Shown: positions 1-7,988 of the stretch, in pieces
How the letters are laid out: each line of letters starts with the position of its first letter
Position numbering within the stretch: the stretch's first letter is position 1
Source: Verrucomicrobiota bacterium
Lineage (GTDB): Bacteria; Verrucomicrobiota; Verrucomicrobiia; Opitutales; Opitutaceae
Assembly: GCA_023446735.1 (NCBI GenBank)
Contig: JAEXPQ010000163.1
Location: 1 to 49,725 of the forward strand
Length of the DNA: 49,725 nucleotides
Reading direction: 5' to 3'
Notes under the pieces: generated by a model
Seen by the model: only the letters and a program-made list of their open reading frames with translations
Told to the model about the DNA's origin: nothing
The model's database searches: none
Position numbers and translations under genes: made by a program

Positions 1-1
1 G

Positions 2-394
2 TGCAGGAGTGGGAGTGGCGGAAGCGGGGGGAGGCGGCGCGCTGGGCGACCGGTCGGAGACCGGTCCTCCGGATAGTGGAGTCTTGGTGACAGGAGAGGT
101 CGGGGGCGGAGCGGGAGCAGGAGCGGAAGGCGGAGCAGGAGGGACGGGAGCGGGCGCGCTTTGTGCCGGAGTGGCGGCGGTCGGTGCCTTGCCGGTGGCG
201 CGCGGTACGACGCTTGGCGGCGGCGGGGGCGTCGGAGGTGGGGGCGGAGGTGAGAGGGGAGCAGGAGTAGGAGCAGGAGTAGGGGCAGGAGGCGGAGGAG
301 GGGGAGGGACCCAGGGGGTGGAGCCCGCTGCGGGCGGGAGGGGCGGCTGAGGGGCGCCGGGGGGCGGGGCGGGAGGGGGAGGTGGTTGGCTCAT
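2..394 (-). CDS. Proline-rich protein, N-terminal part (cut by window edge)
   Basis: The minus-strand frame from the ATG at 394 stays open to the window edge: 131 codons, no stop. The product starts MSQPPPPPAPPPGAPQPP and about half of all residues are proline, with Ala, Thr and Ser filling the rest. No domain, signal peptide or membrane segment is visible in this part; whatever function the protein has must lie beyond the edge or in the low-complexity stretch itself. The gene lies downstream of the GYF-domain gene on the same strand, separated by a good terminator, so it probably has its own promoter. I see no clear ribosome binding site before the ATG. The complementary frame gives a glycine-rich reading that I regard as its shadow. 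Composition bias makes an open frame cheap here, so confidence is moderate. Confidence 0.5.
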   Translation of the reverse strand, partial: MSQPPPPPAPPPGAPQPPLPPAAGSTPWVPPPPPPPAPTPAPTPAPLSPPPPPPTPPPPPSVVPRATGKAPTAATPAQSAPAPVPPAPPSAPAPAPPPTSPVTKTPLSGGPVSDRSPSAPPPPASATPTPA

Positions 395-432
395 ACCGGC
401 AGGGAGGTTCCGTGTAGGATGGCAGATACGGC

Positions 433-463
433 AAAAACCCCGGGGAGCAGGCTCGCCGGGGTT
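433..463 (-). terminator. Rho-independent terminator after the GYF-domain gene
   Basis: On the minus strand an 8-bp stem (AACCCCGG / CCGGGGTT) with a 12-nt loop is followed by a T run. It starts about 13 bases past the stop codon of the gene at 476-1555. Confidence 0.8.
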
Positions 464-475
464 TCGCAGAACTTT

Positions 476-1555
476 TTAGCGGGCGAGGCGGTCGAGCTTG
501 CGAGGAACCTCGAGCACGGCGCGCATCAGGTCGAGCGACAGGTAGAGCACGAGGAACCCGAGGTAGGCGAAAAGCGGGAGCAGGCAGGCCTGCACCAACA
601 GGGCGACCCCGGCCAGACCCGCATCCATGGAGCCGAGCTCCCCGATGCCGGGGACCAGTTGCAGGATCGCCTGGATGAACGCCGCGGCGCCGGAATAGCG
701 GTCGGTCGAGAAGAACGCGACCACGATGACGATCACGCCCGCGAGGGCGGCGACGGCGAAGAGCAGCGGGAGCAGGACCAGCGAGACTTTGCCGAAGAAC
801 GACGCGAGGCCGATCGCCTCCTCGCCGGCGGACGACTCCTCGAGGCGCACGTTGGAGAGCTTCGGGTTCAGGGCGGCGCCGGCGGCGAGCAGCATCACGG
901 CAGCGCTGAACACGGCGGCGACGAACGGCCCGAACTCCTCGGAACGAATGGCGGTCACGAGGCCGCCGAGCAACCCGAGCACGGCGCCGACCAGCAGGAT
1001 GAGCGCGAGGCAGTCGAGCAGGGCGGCGGAGCCGACGCGGCTCGGGCTGTTCTTTACGAGCGCCTCGTTGGCGGTGAAGAAACGCAGAGCGACGTATTGG
1101 AGAATCGCCAACCAGAGCGTGAGCCCGAGTCCGATGCCGAAGTACGTGAACGAGTTGGCCCGCACGGCGAGGACGACGCTGTAGATCAAACCGAGCGCGG
1201 CGCCTACGAGCACGAGGGTGTGGCCGGCGCGGGTGAGGACGGCGAGCGCGCCGCCGAGGAATTTCTCGGTAAGCACCTTGCGCATGCCCTCGAGCAGGAA
1301 GTTCACGAAGCGTGCGAGGGAGGTGGAGACGAGTTCGAGGATATTGACGGCGGGTTTGGCGCCCGCGGGGGCGGTCGGCGGCGGAGGCGGCACCGCCAAG
1401 CCAAGGACGGCGCCGAGGGTCGTCCATTGCGAGGCGCCTTCGGGGATCACGGAGGACTGCGGGGTGAGTTTGCCCTCGGCGTGGAGCTGCTTGAGCTGCT
1501 CGAGTTCGACGGGTCCGGTGGGTTTGTTCTGGGCGTCGGTGTAGTAGTATTTCAT
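476..1555 (-). CDS. GYF_2-domain integral membrane protein
   Basis: A 359-residue protein. Residues 1-50 (MKYYYTDAQNKPTGPVELEQ, then a W at about 43) match the GYF_2 (DUF4339) pattern, a small domain thought to bind proline-rich peptides. A proline-rich linker (PPPPPTAPAG, about 56-65) follows, then at least five or six hydrophobic segments between residues 110 and 345 that should span the inner membrane. Bacterial GYF_2 proteins often have this layout: a cytoplasmic N-terminal domain fused to a membrane part of unknown role. The downstream gene encodes a very proline-rich protein, which would be a plausible ligand for a GYF domain; that link is my inference. The ATG at 1555 gives the domain its usual N-terminus. 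Confidence 0.85.
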   Translation of the reverse strand: MKYYYTDAQNKPTGPVELEQLKQLHAEGKLTPQSSVIPEGASQWTTLGAVLGLAVPPPPPTAPAGAKPAVNILELVSTSLARFVNFLLEGMRKVLTEKFLGGALAVLTRAGHTLVLVGAALGLIYSVVLAVRANSFTYFGIGLGLTLWLAILQYVALRFFTANEALVKNSPSRVGSAALLDCLALILLVGAVLGLLGGLVTAIRSEEFGPFVAAVFSAAVMLLAAGAALNPKLSNVRLEESSAGEEAIGLASFFGKVSLVLLPLLFAVAALAGVIVIVVAFFSTDRYSGAAAFIQAILQLVPGIGELGSMDAGLAGVALLVQACLLPLFAYLGFLVLYLSLDLMRAVLEVPRKLDRLAR

Positions 1556-1727
1556 CGCAGGGAGGGTTGCTACATGGCGGAGCTTCGTTCGTCGCCGTCA
1601 CACCCGGGAGCCGGCTGCGCGGCCTGTGAGGCCGGGAGCATGTCGGAGTGTGCGGGCGGTTCAACCGGTTTCCGGGCGCGCGATGCTGGCGCGCGTGCCG
1701 CCGGGCTCGCGCGGTGCGCCCGCCGCC

Positions 1728-1759
1728 AAAGAAAACGGCGGGCCCGGAGGGCCCGCCGT
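1728..1759 (-). terminator. Rho-independent terminator after the DUF481 gene
   Basis: The minus strand has a 10-bp G+C-rich stem (CGGCGGGCCC / GGGCCCGCCG) followed by TTTTCTTT. It lies about 35 bases downstream of the stop codon at 1795. Confidence 0.85.
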
Positions 1760-1794
1760 GGTGCGGAAACAGGGTGAGGTCGCGGCCGGGCCGG

Positions 1795-2841
1795 TTATTT
1801 CCAGCTCAGCAGGAACTTCGTGTAGTAGGTCGTATCGAGCTTCTTCTTGCCGGCGCGGGGCTCGCTCACGTAGTCGTTGGCCACGCCGAGGCGGATCTTC
1901 CATTGCGTGGCGGCCAGCGGCAGCTCGAGGTGGGAGTCGTGCTGGATGCGGTAGTTGGCGAAGTCCTCGAGGGAGGGCAGGAAGGTGATCTTGTTGCCGA
2001 CCTTCCAGGTCTCGGCCGTGTACGCATGGATCAGGCCCAGATCGAGCGCGGGCGTGCTGATGTTGCTGCCCACATTGTAGGCTTCGTAGCGGTAGGCCAA
2101 ACCGGCGCGGAAGGTGAGTTCCTGGTTCGACTCGCGGATGACGGCGTAGCCGAGACCGGCGGCGGTGTTGGAGTAGAAGTCGAGCTCCTTGATCTTGTCG
2201 GTGCCGATCTCCTCGCGCACGTACCAGGAGGTACGGGGCGAGAAGTAGGCCGAGTAGTCGATGCCGGCCTTGGCGTTGTCGGCGGAGGTCTCGCCTTCGA
2301 GTTCGGCGCGGCTGTAGGCGGCGTAGAAGGCGAGCTTGTCGTTCGGGCCGGCGAGGGTGGCGGCGAAGCCGACCGAGGTGGCGAGGCTGTCGGTGTTACC
2401 CTGCGTACCGATGACGTCGACGGAGGCCTCGAAGGCCCAGGCGCGCTTGGCGGCGGCCGCGGCCTTTGCTTCGGGGCTGTCGGACGGGTTGGTCCAGACG
2501 GCCTCGACCTGGTCGACCGGGCCGGTGCCCCACGCTCCCGGGCCCGCAACGCGAACTTCGCCGCCGGCGGCGGTGGAGACGGCGCCCTGGACGGTGTTGC
2601 CGCCCTGGTAGCGCAGGAAGACCGGCGCGTCGGTGGAAATGCTGGTGACGTTTGCCTGTTGGATCTTCAGCACCCCGGCGAAGGCGGTCTCAAGCTCGAC
2701 GACTCCACCGCTCACGCGGAGCACTTTGCCCTGGATGGTCGAGCCATCCTTGGTGCCGACGGTGTCGGCGGCGAGACCGGGGACGAGAGCCAGGCCGGCG
2801 GCGAGAGTGGCGCCGGCGAGGAGGTTGCGGGATTGTTTCAT
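1795..2841 (-). CDS. DUF481 (YdiY-like) outer-membrane beta-barrel protein
   Basis: A 348-residue exported protein. It starts with a signal peptide (MKQSRNLLAGATLAAGLALV, cleavage near GLAADT), so I use the ATG at 2841 rather than the one 15 codons upstream. Residues about 25-100 resemble the small beta domain that often precedes DUF481 (DGSTIQGKVLRVSGG, the two aligned VxxISTD-type strands). The rest (about 130-348) is DUF481: alternating strands such as FEASVDVIGTQGNTDS and WYVREEIGTDKIKELDFYSN, ending in an aromatic-rich final strand (TYYTKFLLSWK) typical of outer-membrane barrels. The family is related to YdiY of E. coli, of unclear function. It is monocistronic with its own terminator. 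Confidence 0.88.
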   Translation of the reverse strand: MKQSRNLLAGATLAAGLALVPGLAADTVGTKDGSTIQGKVLRVSGGVVELETAFAGVLKIQQANVTSISTDAPVFLRYQGGNTVQGAVSTAAGGEVRVAGPGAWGTGPVDQVEAVWTNPSDSPEAKAAAAAKRAWAFEASVDVIGTQGNTDSLATSVGFAATLAGPNDKLAFYAAYSRAELEGETSADNAKAGIDYSAYFSPRTSWYVREEIGTDKIKELDFYSNTAAGLGYAVIRESNQELTFRAGLAYRYEAYNVGSNISTPALDLGLIHAYTAETWKVGNKITFLPSLEDFANYRIQHDSHLELPLAATQWKIRLGVANDYVSEPRAGKKKLDTTYYTKFLLSWK

Positions 2842-3073
2842 GGTTCGCTGTGGTTCGGTTGATGAGTGCGGGGCCGGAGATTCCAATCGACAGGTTGCGA
2901 TGCGGCAAGCCGTTACGAGTCTTCGCGACCGTTTTTAACCGGAGCTTATGCTCCGTCGGCGTGCGGGCGGGACGGTCGGGGAAACGCGGGAGCGAGCGTT
3001 GCGATGGCGTGACCCACGAAACTGCGGCTTGTGCTCAGGTCCTGCGCCAAGTGGCCGATAGGGATCTTGAACC

Positions 3074-3964
3074 GTGACCCCTAGCGCCATCATTCCCTCC
3101 AGTCCTCGCGTGAAAGTCGGCAAACCAGACATCATCCGCGTCGGCCAACAACTGCCGGCGTCCCCGCGCATCTTCTCCCGGTTGGCGGCGGTCCTGAAGG
3201 ACCTCAACACCGGCGTCGACCAGGTCGTTGGTTTGGTGAAGATGGATCCCGGCCTGAGCGCGCAGGTGATCCGCTTGAGCAACAGCGTGCTTTTCGGTTT
3301 CGCCGAGCCGAGCAGCTCGCTCGAGGAGTCGATCAACCGCGTGGGCTTCCGCGAAGTCTACCGCTTGGTCGGTCTGGCGGCGACCAACCAGCTTTTCCCG
3401 AAGGAGCTCACGCTCTACGCCGTGCGTGGCGATCAGGTCTGGGAGAACTCCCTCGCCTCCGCGCTCGCGATGGAGCGCCTGGCCCGCAAGCAAGGGAACG
3501 ACGACGAGCAGGCGGCGTACACCATCGGCCTGCTGCGCTCTGCCGGCAAGGTGCTGTTCACTCGCCTGGCGGCCCAGCCGGGGGTGAAGATTCCCTCGTA
3601 TCCAGGCCCTGAGGTGGAACCGCACCTCGGCGATTGGGAGCGCGGTTTGTTCGGCATGGACAGCCCCGAGGCCGCCGCGGAACTGATGGAGCACTGGAAG
3701 TTCGATCCGACCATCCGGTTGGCGATCCGGCACCACTACGATCCGCTGCTGGTGCCCGATGCGCCGGCGGAGGCGGCCCTGCTCAACTGCGCCGGGTGGG
3801 TCGTGCACCAGCTGGGCAAGAGTCTGCCGGGCGAGGCCGCATACTGGCGGCGCGATCCGGCGAAGCTCGAGAAGGCCGGTCTGCTGGCCGAGGCGGTCGA
3901 TGCGGTGGTCGAGGAAGTGCGCACCGAGCTCGACGTGCTGAAGTCGGCCGTCGCGTTCGGTTAG
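3074..3964 (+). CDS. HDOD-domain signalling protein (first of two)
   Basis: A 296-residue cytoplasmic protein made almost entirely of one HDOD domain, the HD-related fold used in bacterial signalling. Visible marks are PASPRIFSRLAAVLKD, VGLVKMDPGLSAQVIRLSNS, VGFREVYRLVGLAA and a late HH (IRHHYDP). HDOD proteins generally lack the full metal-binding HD set and act as regulatory scaffolds rather than phosphohydrolases. The start is the GTG at 3074 with only a weak ribosome binding site; a GTG 12 codons later is the alternative. A paralogue follows at 4297; the shared C-terminal block (LPGEAA-W..DPA..EK.G) shows a tandem duplication. What it regulates cannot be told from the window. Confidence 0.88.
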   Translation: MTPSAIIPSSPRVKVGKPDIIRVGQQLPASPRIFSRLAAVLKDLNTGVDQVVGLVKMDPGLSAQVIRLSNSVLFGFAEPSSSLEESINRVGFREVYRLVGLAATNQLFPKELTLYAVRGDQVWENSLASALAMERLARKQGNDDEQAAYTIGLLRSAGKVLFTRLAAQPGVKIPSYPGPEVEPHLGDWERGLFGMDSPEAAAELMEHWKFDPTIRLAIRHHYDPLLVPDAPAEAALLNCAGWVVHQLGKSLPGEAAYWRRDPAKLEKAGLLAEAVDAVVEEVRTELDVLKSAVAFG

Positions 3965-4296
3965 CCCGAAGGGCTGGCCCTCCTTGGGCCGGCGGAGGCG
4001 GGGCGCCGAAGCGAAACCCGCCGGAGTTGCGATCAGCCCCTGCCGGAGCGAACACCTTGGAGGCTTTCGCCGCGGGCGAACGGTTCGTGCCAGCCTGCGG
4101 CGGCACCCGAACGGATGTCGTGTTCGCGATCTCATCACCGGAGTGGGGCGCCCGCTGCCGCCCGAGCGGCTCGGTCCGGGGCCGGCGCTGGGCACTTTCA
4201 CCGAGTGGGCGCGTGGCGGGAGCCCCGCGGGTGCGGCCGGCGGGCAAATTCGCGTTTCAGCTTCGCTGGGTTCGGGCGATTAATCGGGACTAACCG
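3965..4296 (+). other. Intergenic gap between the HDOD paralogues
   Basis: This 332-base stretch has no convincing gene. Just past the first stop codon lies a G+C-rich stem (GGCTGGCCC / GGGCCGGC) without a T run, perhaps a weak terminator. I see nothing else in it. Confidence 0.4.
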
Positions 4297-5163
4297 ATGC
4301 CCGCTCTCCCGACCAGCAAAGCGTTTGCGCTGGAGTCGCTCGTGGTCCACGCCACGAAGCTGCCTCCGGCCCCGCAGGTTTTCGGGCGGCTGGTCTCGGC
4401 GATCAACGACGGCAACTGCAGCCTCGACCGCATGGCCGAACTCGTGCGGCTCGATGCCACGCTCACCTCGCAGCTGCTGCGGGTGGCCAACAGCGCGCTC
4501 TTCGGGTTTCGCTCGCAGGCCTCGAACGTCGAGGAGGCGGTGCTGCGCGTCGGCTTCAAGGAGCTGCACCGCATCGTCGGCCTGTGCGCCGCCTCCGCCC
4601 TGTTCCAGTCCGATCTGGTGGTGTATGCGACCGATGCCGAGGCCATGTGGGCCAACGCGGTGACCACGGCCGTCGCGATGGAGAAGCTCTGCGCCGCCGC
4701 CGGTGCCGACGCGGCCCTGGGCTATACCGCGGGTTTGCTCCGCTCGATCGGCAAGATGGTGCTGGCCCGCCACGCCGCCGGCGGGGTGGCTCCATATCCC
4801 AACGACGCGACGCCGTTGCCGGCTTGGGAGACGAGGACTTTCGGGCGCAACCATGCGGAGGTGGGGGCCGCGCTGTGCGAACTGTGGCGCTTCCCCAAAC
4901 CCATCGCCGGGGCGCTCCGGGACCATCTGCGGCCGGTGGCCAATCCCTCGGCGTCGGTGCTGGCGCACCTGCTCAACCTGTCCGGGCACCTCGCCACGGT
5001 CCTCGACCGCGGACTGCCGGGCGAGGCGGCGCTGTGGAGCGACGATCCGGCGCGCTTCGAGAAGACCGGCTGCGACGAGGCGCGTATCGAGGATCTTAAG
5101 TATGAGACCATTCTCGAGGTCGACCGGATGAAGAACATGTTGGATTTCATCCGGCAGGGTTGA
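4297..5163 (+). CDS. HDOD-domain signalling protein (second of two)
   Basis: A 288-residue HDOD protein from the ATG at 4297. It aligns along its whole length with the neighbour at 3074: KLPPAPQVFGRLVSAI, MAELVRLDATLTSQLLRVAN, VGFKELHRIVGLCAA, YTAGLLRSIGKMVLA and LPGEAALWSDDPARFEKTG. The C-terminus ends in a charged helix (LKYETILEVDRMKNML). As in the first copy, I see no intact HD metal-site series, so a regulatory rather than catalytic role is likely. The 332-base gap leaves open whether the two are cotranscribed. Confidence 0.88.
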   Translation: MPALPTSKAFALESLVVHATKLPPAPQVFGRLVSAINDGNCSLDRMAELVRLDATLTSQLLRVANSALFGFRSQASNVEEAVLRVGFKELHRIVGLCAASALFQSDLVVYATDAEAMWANAVTTAVAMEKLCAAAGADAALGYTAGLLRSIGKMVLARHAAGGVAPYPNDATPLPAWETRTFGRNHAEVGAALCELWRFPKPIAGALRDHLRPVANPSASVLAHLLNLSGHLATVLDRGLPGEAALWSDDPARFEKTGCDEARIEDLKYETILEVDRMKNMLDFIRQG

Positions 5164-5348
5164 AGGCTAGCCCGGCGCCTCGGCCCTCGCACCCCAAGCG
5201 GTTGCTTGAGCGTTCGGGAGACGCACCGGGGACGCCGCCTCGGCCGGGGGAGCGAGCGGATGGTGGGCGGCGCGCGTCGCGCCCGCGGTGGCGTGAAGCG
5301 CGGCATTGCCTCCACGACCGTGTTCGCCACGCTCGCCGGCTTCCGACG

Positions 5349-6500
5349 ATGAAGAACGTTCTCCTCCAAAAGTTCCGCTCGGCCTTCGGCGGCGAGCCCA
5401 CCGTGATTGCCCGCGCCCCGGGGCGCATCGAGTTCATCGGCAACCATACCGACTACAACGGCGGCACCGTCCTCGGCGCGGCCATCGACCGCGGCATCTG
5501 GGTCGCGGCGCGCGCGGCGGAGGGCGGTCGGGCGACTTTTGTTTCTGGACACACCACCGCCACCGTCGAGGTCCTGCTCGGCGCGGGTCTGACCAAGCTC
5601 ACGGGCGACCGCGCGTGGGTGAACTACCAGCTCGGCGTGTGGTCGAAGCTGCCCGACTTCGGCCTCAAGCAGCCGAGTGGTTTCCAGTTCGCCGATGTCT
5701 CCGACCTGCCGCCCGGCGCCGGCCTGAGCAGCAGCGCCGCCATCGAGCTGGCCACGGGTCTCGCGCTCACCGCGCTCGGCGGCGAGTCGCCGGACCGGGT
5801 GACCGTGGTGAAGCTCGGTAAGAAGGCCGAGAACGAGTTTGTCGGCGTACCGTGCGGCATCCTCGACCAGAGCGTCTCCGGCTTCGGCCGGCGCGACCAT
5901 CTCGTGTTTATCGACTGCCGCGGGCCGCACTTCGCCACCGTGCCGCTGCCGGCGGATGCCCATTTCTGGGTGTTCAACACCCACACGAAGCACGCCCTGG
6001 TCGACGGGCTCTACGCCGCCCGGCACCGCGAGTGCATGGAGGCCGCCAAGGCGCTCGGCGTGTCGCTGCTGGTCGATGCCTCGCCGGCGTTGCTCGAGGC
6101 GAAGAAGGCGGCGCTCTCCGAGGCGAGCTACAAGCGCGCGAAGCACGTGATCGAGGAGATCGGCCGCGTGGCCGCCGTGCAGGCGGCGCTGGCGCAGGGC
6201 GATCTGGCGGCGGTTGGCCGGTTGCTGACCGCCTCGCATCGCAGCTCGCAGGCGTTGTTCGAGAACAGCACGCCGGAGCTCGATTACCTCGTCGATCAAC
6301 TCTCGACGGCCGCGAACGTCCACGGTGCGCGCCTCACCGGTGGCGGCTTCGGCGGCGCCGTGATGGCGATGACGAGCGGCGCCTTCGCGCAGGCCGATGC
6401 CGAGAAAGTCGTCGCGGCCTACGCGGCGAAGTTCGGCGCGAAGCCCGATGTGCTCCACCTCAAGACCGGTCCCGGCGCCGAGCTGGTGCCGGTGGCCTGA
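5349..6500 (+). CDS. galK: Galactokinase
   Basis: A 383-residue GHMP-family kinase that phosphorylates galactose at C1 with ATP, the first committed step of the Leloir pathway. All three family motifs are present: the galactokinase signature near the N-terminus (APGRIEFIGNHTDYNGG), the ATP-binding loop LPPGAGLSSSAAIE, and motif 3 GARLTGGGFGGAVMAM near the C-terminus. The open frame extends upstream to 5160, but the ATG at 5349 gives the normal family start (KNVLLQKFRSAFG) and length. No galE, galT or transporter is adjacent, so it is probably transcribed alone. Mevalonate kinase and N-acetylgalactosamine kinase are relatives, but the N-terminal signature favours galactokinase. Confidence 0.93.
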   Translation: MKNVLLQKFRSAFGGEPTVIARAPGRIEFIGNHTDYNGGTVLGAAIDRGIWVAARAAEGGRATFVSGHTTATVEVLLGAGLTKLTGDRAWVNYQLGVWSKLPDFGLKQPSGFQFADVSDLPPGAGLSSSAAIELATGLALTALGGESPDRVTVVKLGKKAENEFVGVPCGILDQSVSGFGRRDHLVFIDCRGPHFATVPLPADAHFWVFNTHTKHALVDGLYAARHRECMEAAKALGVSLLVDASPALLEAKKAALSEASYKRAKHVIEEIGRVAAVQAALAQGDLAAVGRLLTASHRSSQALFENSTPELDYLVDQLSTAANVHGARLTGGGFGGAVMAMTSGAFAQADAEKVVAAYAAKFGAKPDVLHLKTGPGAELVPVA

Positions 6501-6882
6501 GGCGATACCTCTTCAATGGGCGAGGACTGCCGGTCGCGGATCGAGCAACCGTACCTGCGGTGAGCCGATCAGGTGCGCTTGTTCGCGCGGGTCTTCGCTC
6601 GTCACCCCGATACTCGACCGGTTGCTCACGAGCTGAGCTCACGTTTGGGCCGAGCGGTGTGCGCCGAGACGAGAGTGCCAAGCTGGTGGGGCCCGGGCGG
6701 ACTCGAAGCCTTGGGCCATCGGCGCATTCGGCTGGCGGGTGTGCGTCGAGGGTCTGCCCGGCGTGCGCTGTCGTGAATGCGTGGAGGTCCGGGGCGGGCG
6801 GGTCGCGCGAGCGAGGCGTCCGGCCGCGACCGCCTGCACGTTTTTCTCGCGCGGGGGCGCGGCACCTGCCAGAGGTTGCGCG
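6501..6882 (+). other. Intergenic gap between galK and metW
   Basis: A 382-base gap without a convincing gene. A 9-bp inverted repeat (GAGCAACCG near 6543 and CGGTTGCTC near 6619) is too widely spaced to be a good terminator. A GTG- or ATG-initiated extension of metW upstream of 6883 is open but reads as Arg/Gly-rich noise. Confidence 0.4.
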
Positions 6883-7497
6883 ATGGCCAGCATTGGAAAA
6901 CTCGCGGAACGCCGCACGGTCGACATGCGCCTGCTCGGCGAATGGGTCGAGCCGGGCAGTCGGGTGTGCGAACTGGGTTGCGGGCGCGGCGTGCTACTCG
7001 AGTACCTGATGCACTCCCGGAAGGTTTTCGCCGTGGGCGTGGACCTCGATGTGGACAAGGTCGCCGCCTGCGTGAAGCGCGGCGTGACGGCGTATCAGGG
7101 CGACATGACGGCGTTTCTGCGCGCCCTACCGGACGCCTATTTCGACCGCGTGATCTTTTCGCGCACGATCGAGGAGCTGGCGAAGCCGGCCGAGGTGTTG
7201 CGCGAGGCGTTGCGCGCCGGAAGGTGCGTGACGGTGGGGTTCGTGAACCACGGATACTGGAAGAACCGCGTCGGCGCGCTGCGCCACGGCGGCAAGCTGC
7301 GCAATGAGGTCTACACGACCGATTGGGCGGCGACGCGTCCGACGAATCCCCTCTCGGTGGCCGACTTCGAGGAGTTCTGCGCCAAGGAGGGGATCCGGGT
7401 TGTGCGGCGCGCCTTGCTGCGCGGCGACTGGGAAAGCCCCTGCACCGTGCTGCCGAATCTCCGTGCCGGTTACGCGATGTACGAGCTCGCGAAGTGA
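6883..7497 (+). CDS. metW: MetW-family methyltransferase-like protein
   Basis: A 204-residue class I SAM-methyltransferase fold. Motif I is VCELGCGRGVLLEYL (residues about 28-42). Strong MetW marks follow: VDKVAACVKRGVTAYQGDM, FSRTIEELAKPAEVLREALR, GYWKNRVGALRHGG, and the C-terminal SVADFEEFCAKEGIRVV. MetW usually works with the homoserine O-acyltransferase MetX in methionine biosynthesis; no metX is adjacent here. I start at the ATG at 6883, which fits family starts (KLAERRTVDMRLLGEWV); an in-frame extension to 6739 looks non-coding. It is the last chromosomal gene before the ICE and is intact. Confidence 0.88.
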   Translation: MASIGKLAERRTVDMRLLGEWVEPGSRVCELGCGRGVLLEYLMHSRKVFAVGVDLDVDKVAACVKRGVTAYQGDMTAFLRALPDAYFDRVIFSRTIEELAKPAEVLREALRAGRCVTVGFVNHGYWKNRVGALRHGGKLRNEVYTTDWAATRPTNPLSVADFEEFCAKEGIRVVRRALLRGDWESPCTVLPNLRAGYAMYELAK

Positions 7498-7651
7498 CCG
7501 GTTGTCGATGGGGCGTTTGATCGGCGGCCGGCCGCGCGGGTCCCGCTGTTCCGTCGCATTGGCGTGGACTGTTGCGCTCCCGATTCGGCTTTCGGAAATT
7601 TTGGGAGGTTTCTTGCCACTGGTGTTGCCACCCGGGGGCGGAAGACACAAC

Positions 7652-7683
7652 AAGGCCCGCAACTTGTTGGAATTGCGGGCCTT
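7652..7683 (-). terminator. Displaced chromosomal terminator of tRNA-Glu
   Basis: A perfect 11-bp stem (AAGGCCCGCAA / TTGCGGGCCTT) with a 10-nt loop lies 6 bases from the tRNA 3'-end remnant at 7690. Before integration it would have stood directly downstream of tRNA-Glu on the minus strand, so it is most simply the original terminator, now separated from its gene by the ICE. Confidence 0.65.
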
Positions 7684-7689
7684 AGAAGT

Positions 7690-7713
7690 TGGCGTCCCCA
7701 CGGGGATTCGAAC
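7690..7713. repeat. ICE attachment repeat, left copy (tRNA-Glu 3' remnant)
   Basis: 24 bases identical to 46556-46579 in the same orientation. They correspond to the final 24 nt of tRNA-Glu: CCA end, discriminator, acceptor strand and part of the T arm. Identity stops sharply at 7714. The left copy has no rest of a tRNA. Confidence 0.92.
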
Positions 7714-7731
7714 GCCACCTGAGCCCGAGAG

Positions 7732-7758
7732 CTAAGTCGCTGGAAAACGCGGACTTAG
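7732..7758. repeat. Inverted repeat inside the left ICE end
   Basis: CTAAGTC at 7732-7738 pairs with GACTTAG at 7752-7758. The similar hairpin beside the other attachment repeat (46528-46554) begins and ends CTAAGCC / GGCTTAG, so the two element ends carry related hairpins. Confidence 0.5.
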
Positions 7759-7830
7759 TTGATTGTTAATACCTTAGAACACGCCGAAAGTGGCAGTTCT
7801 GGGCCGAAAAAGGAAGCAAAAAACAGCCTT

Positions 7831-7946
7831 TTTGGCAACCTGTTGGCAATTTGGATACACGAAAAACCACCCCGCGGGGCACGGATCCCCAAGGGGGAAA
7901 TGCAACATCGGTCGCCGACGTGGTTGTTGGCAACCTTGTGGCAACA
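7831..7946. promoter_or_regulatory. Putative integrase arm-type sites, left end
   Basis: Four copies of a TGGCAAC-like word occur in two pairs: TTGGCAACC (7832-7840) and TTGGCAA (7843-7849), then GTTGGCAACC (7926-7935) and TGTGGCAACA (7937-7946). The same word forms the inverted repeat between the integrase gene and the attachment site at the right end. Repeated sites at both ends of an element are the usual layout of arm sites bound by the N-terminal domain of tyrosine recombinases. I see no gene in 7714-7988. Confidence 0.55.
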
Positions 7947-7988
7947 TGAATGGTACGGAGCGAAGACCGGATGGGAAAGTGCGAGCAA

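Noticed and set aside
9..1777. Plus-strand open frames (glycine-rich, 9-350; charged, 386-1777)
   Set aside because: Both are shadows of the minus-strand proline-rich and GYF-domain genes.
6543..6627. Inverted repeat GAGCAACCG / CGGTTGCTC as terminator or operator
   Set aside because: The arms are about 67 bases apart and lie in high-G+C DNA; a chance match is likely.
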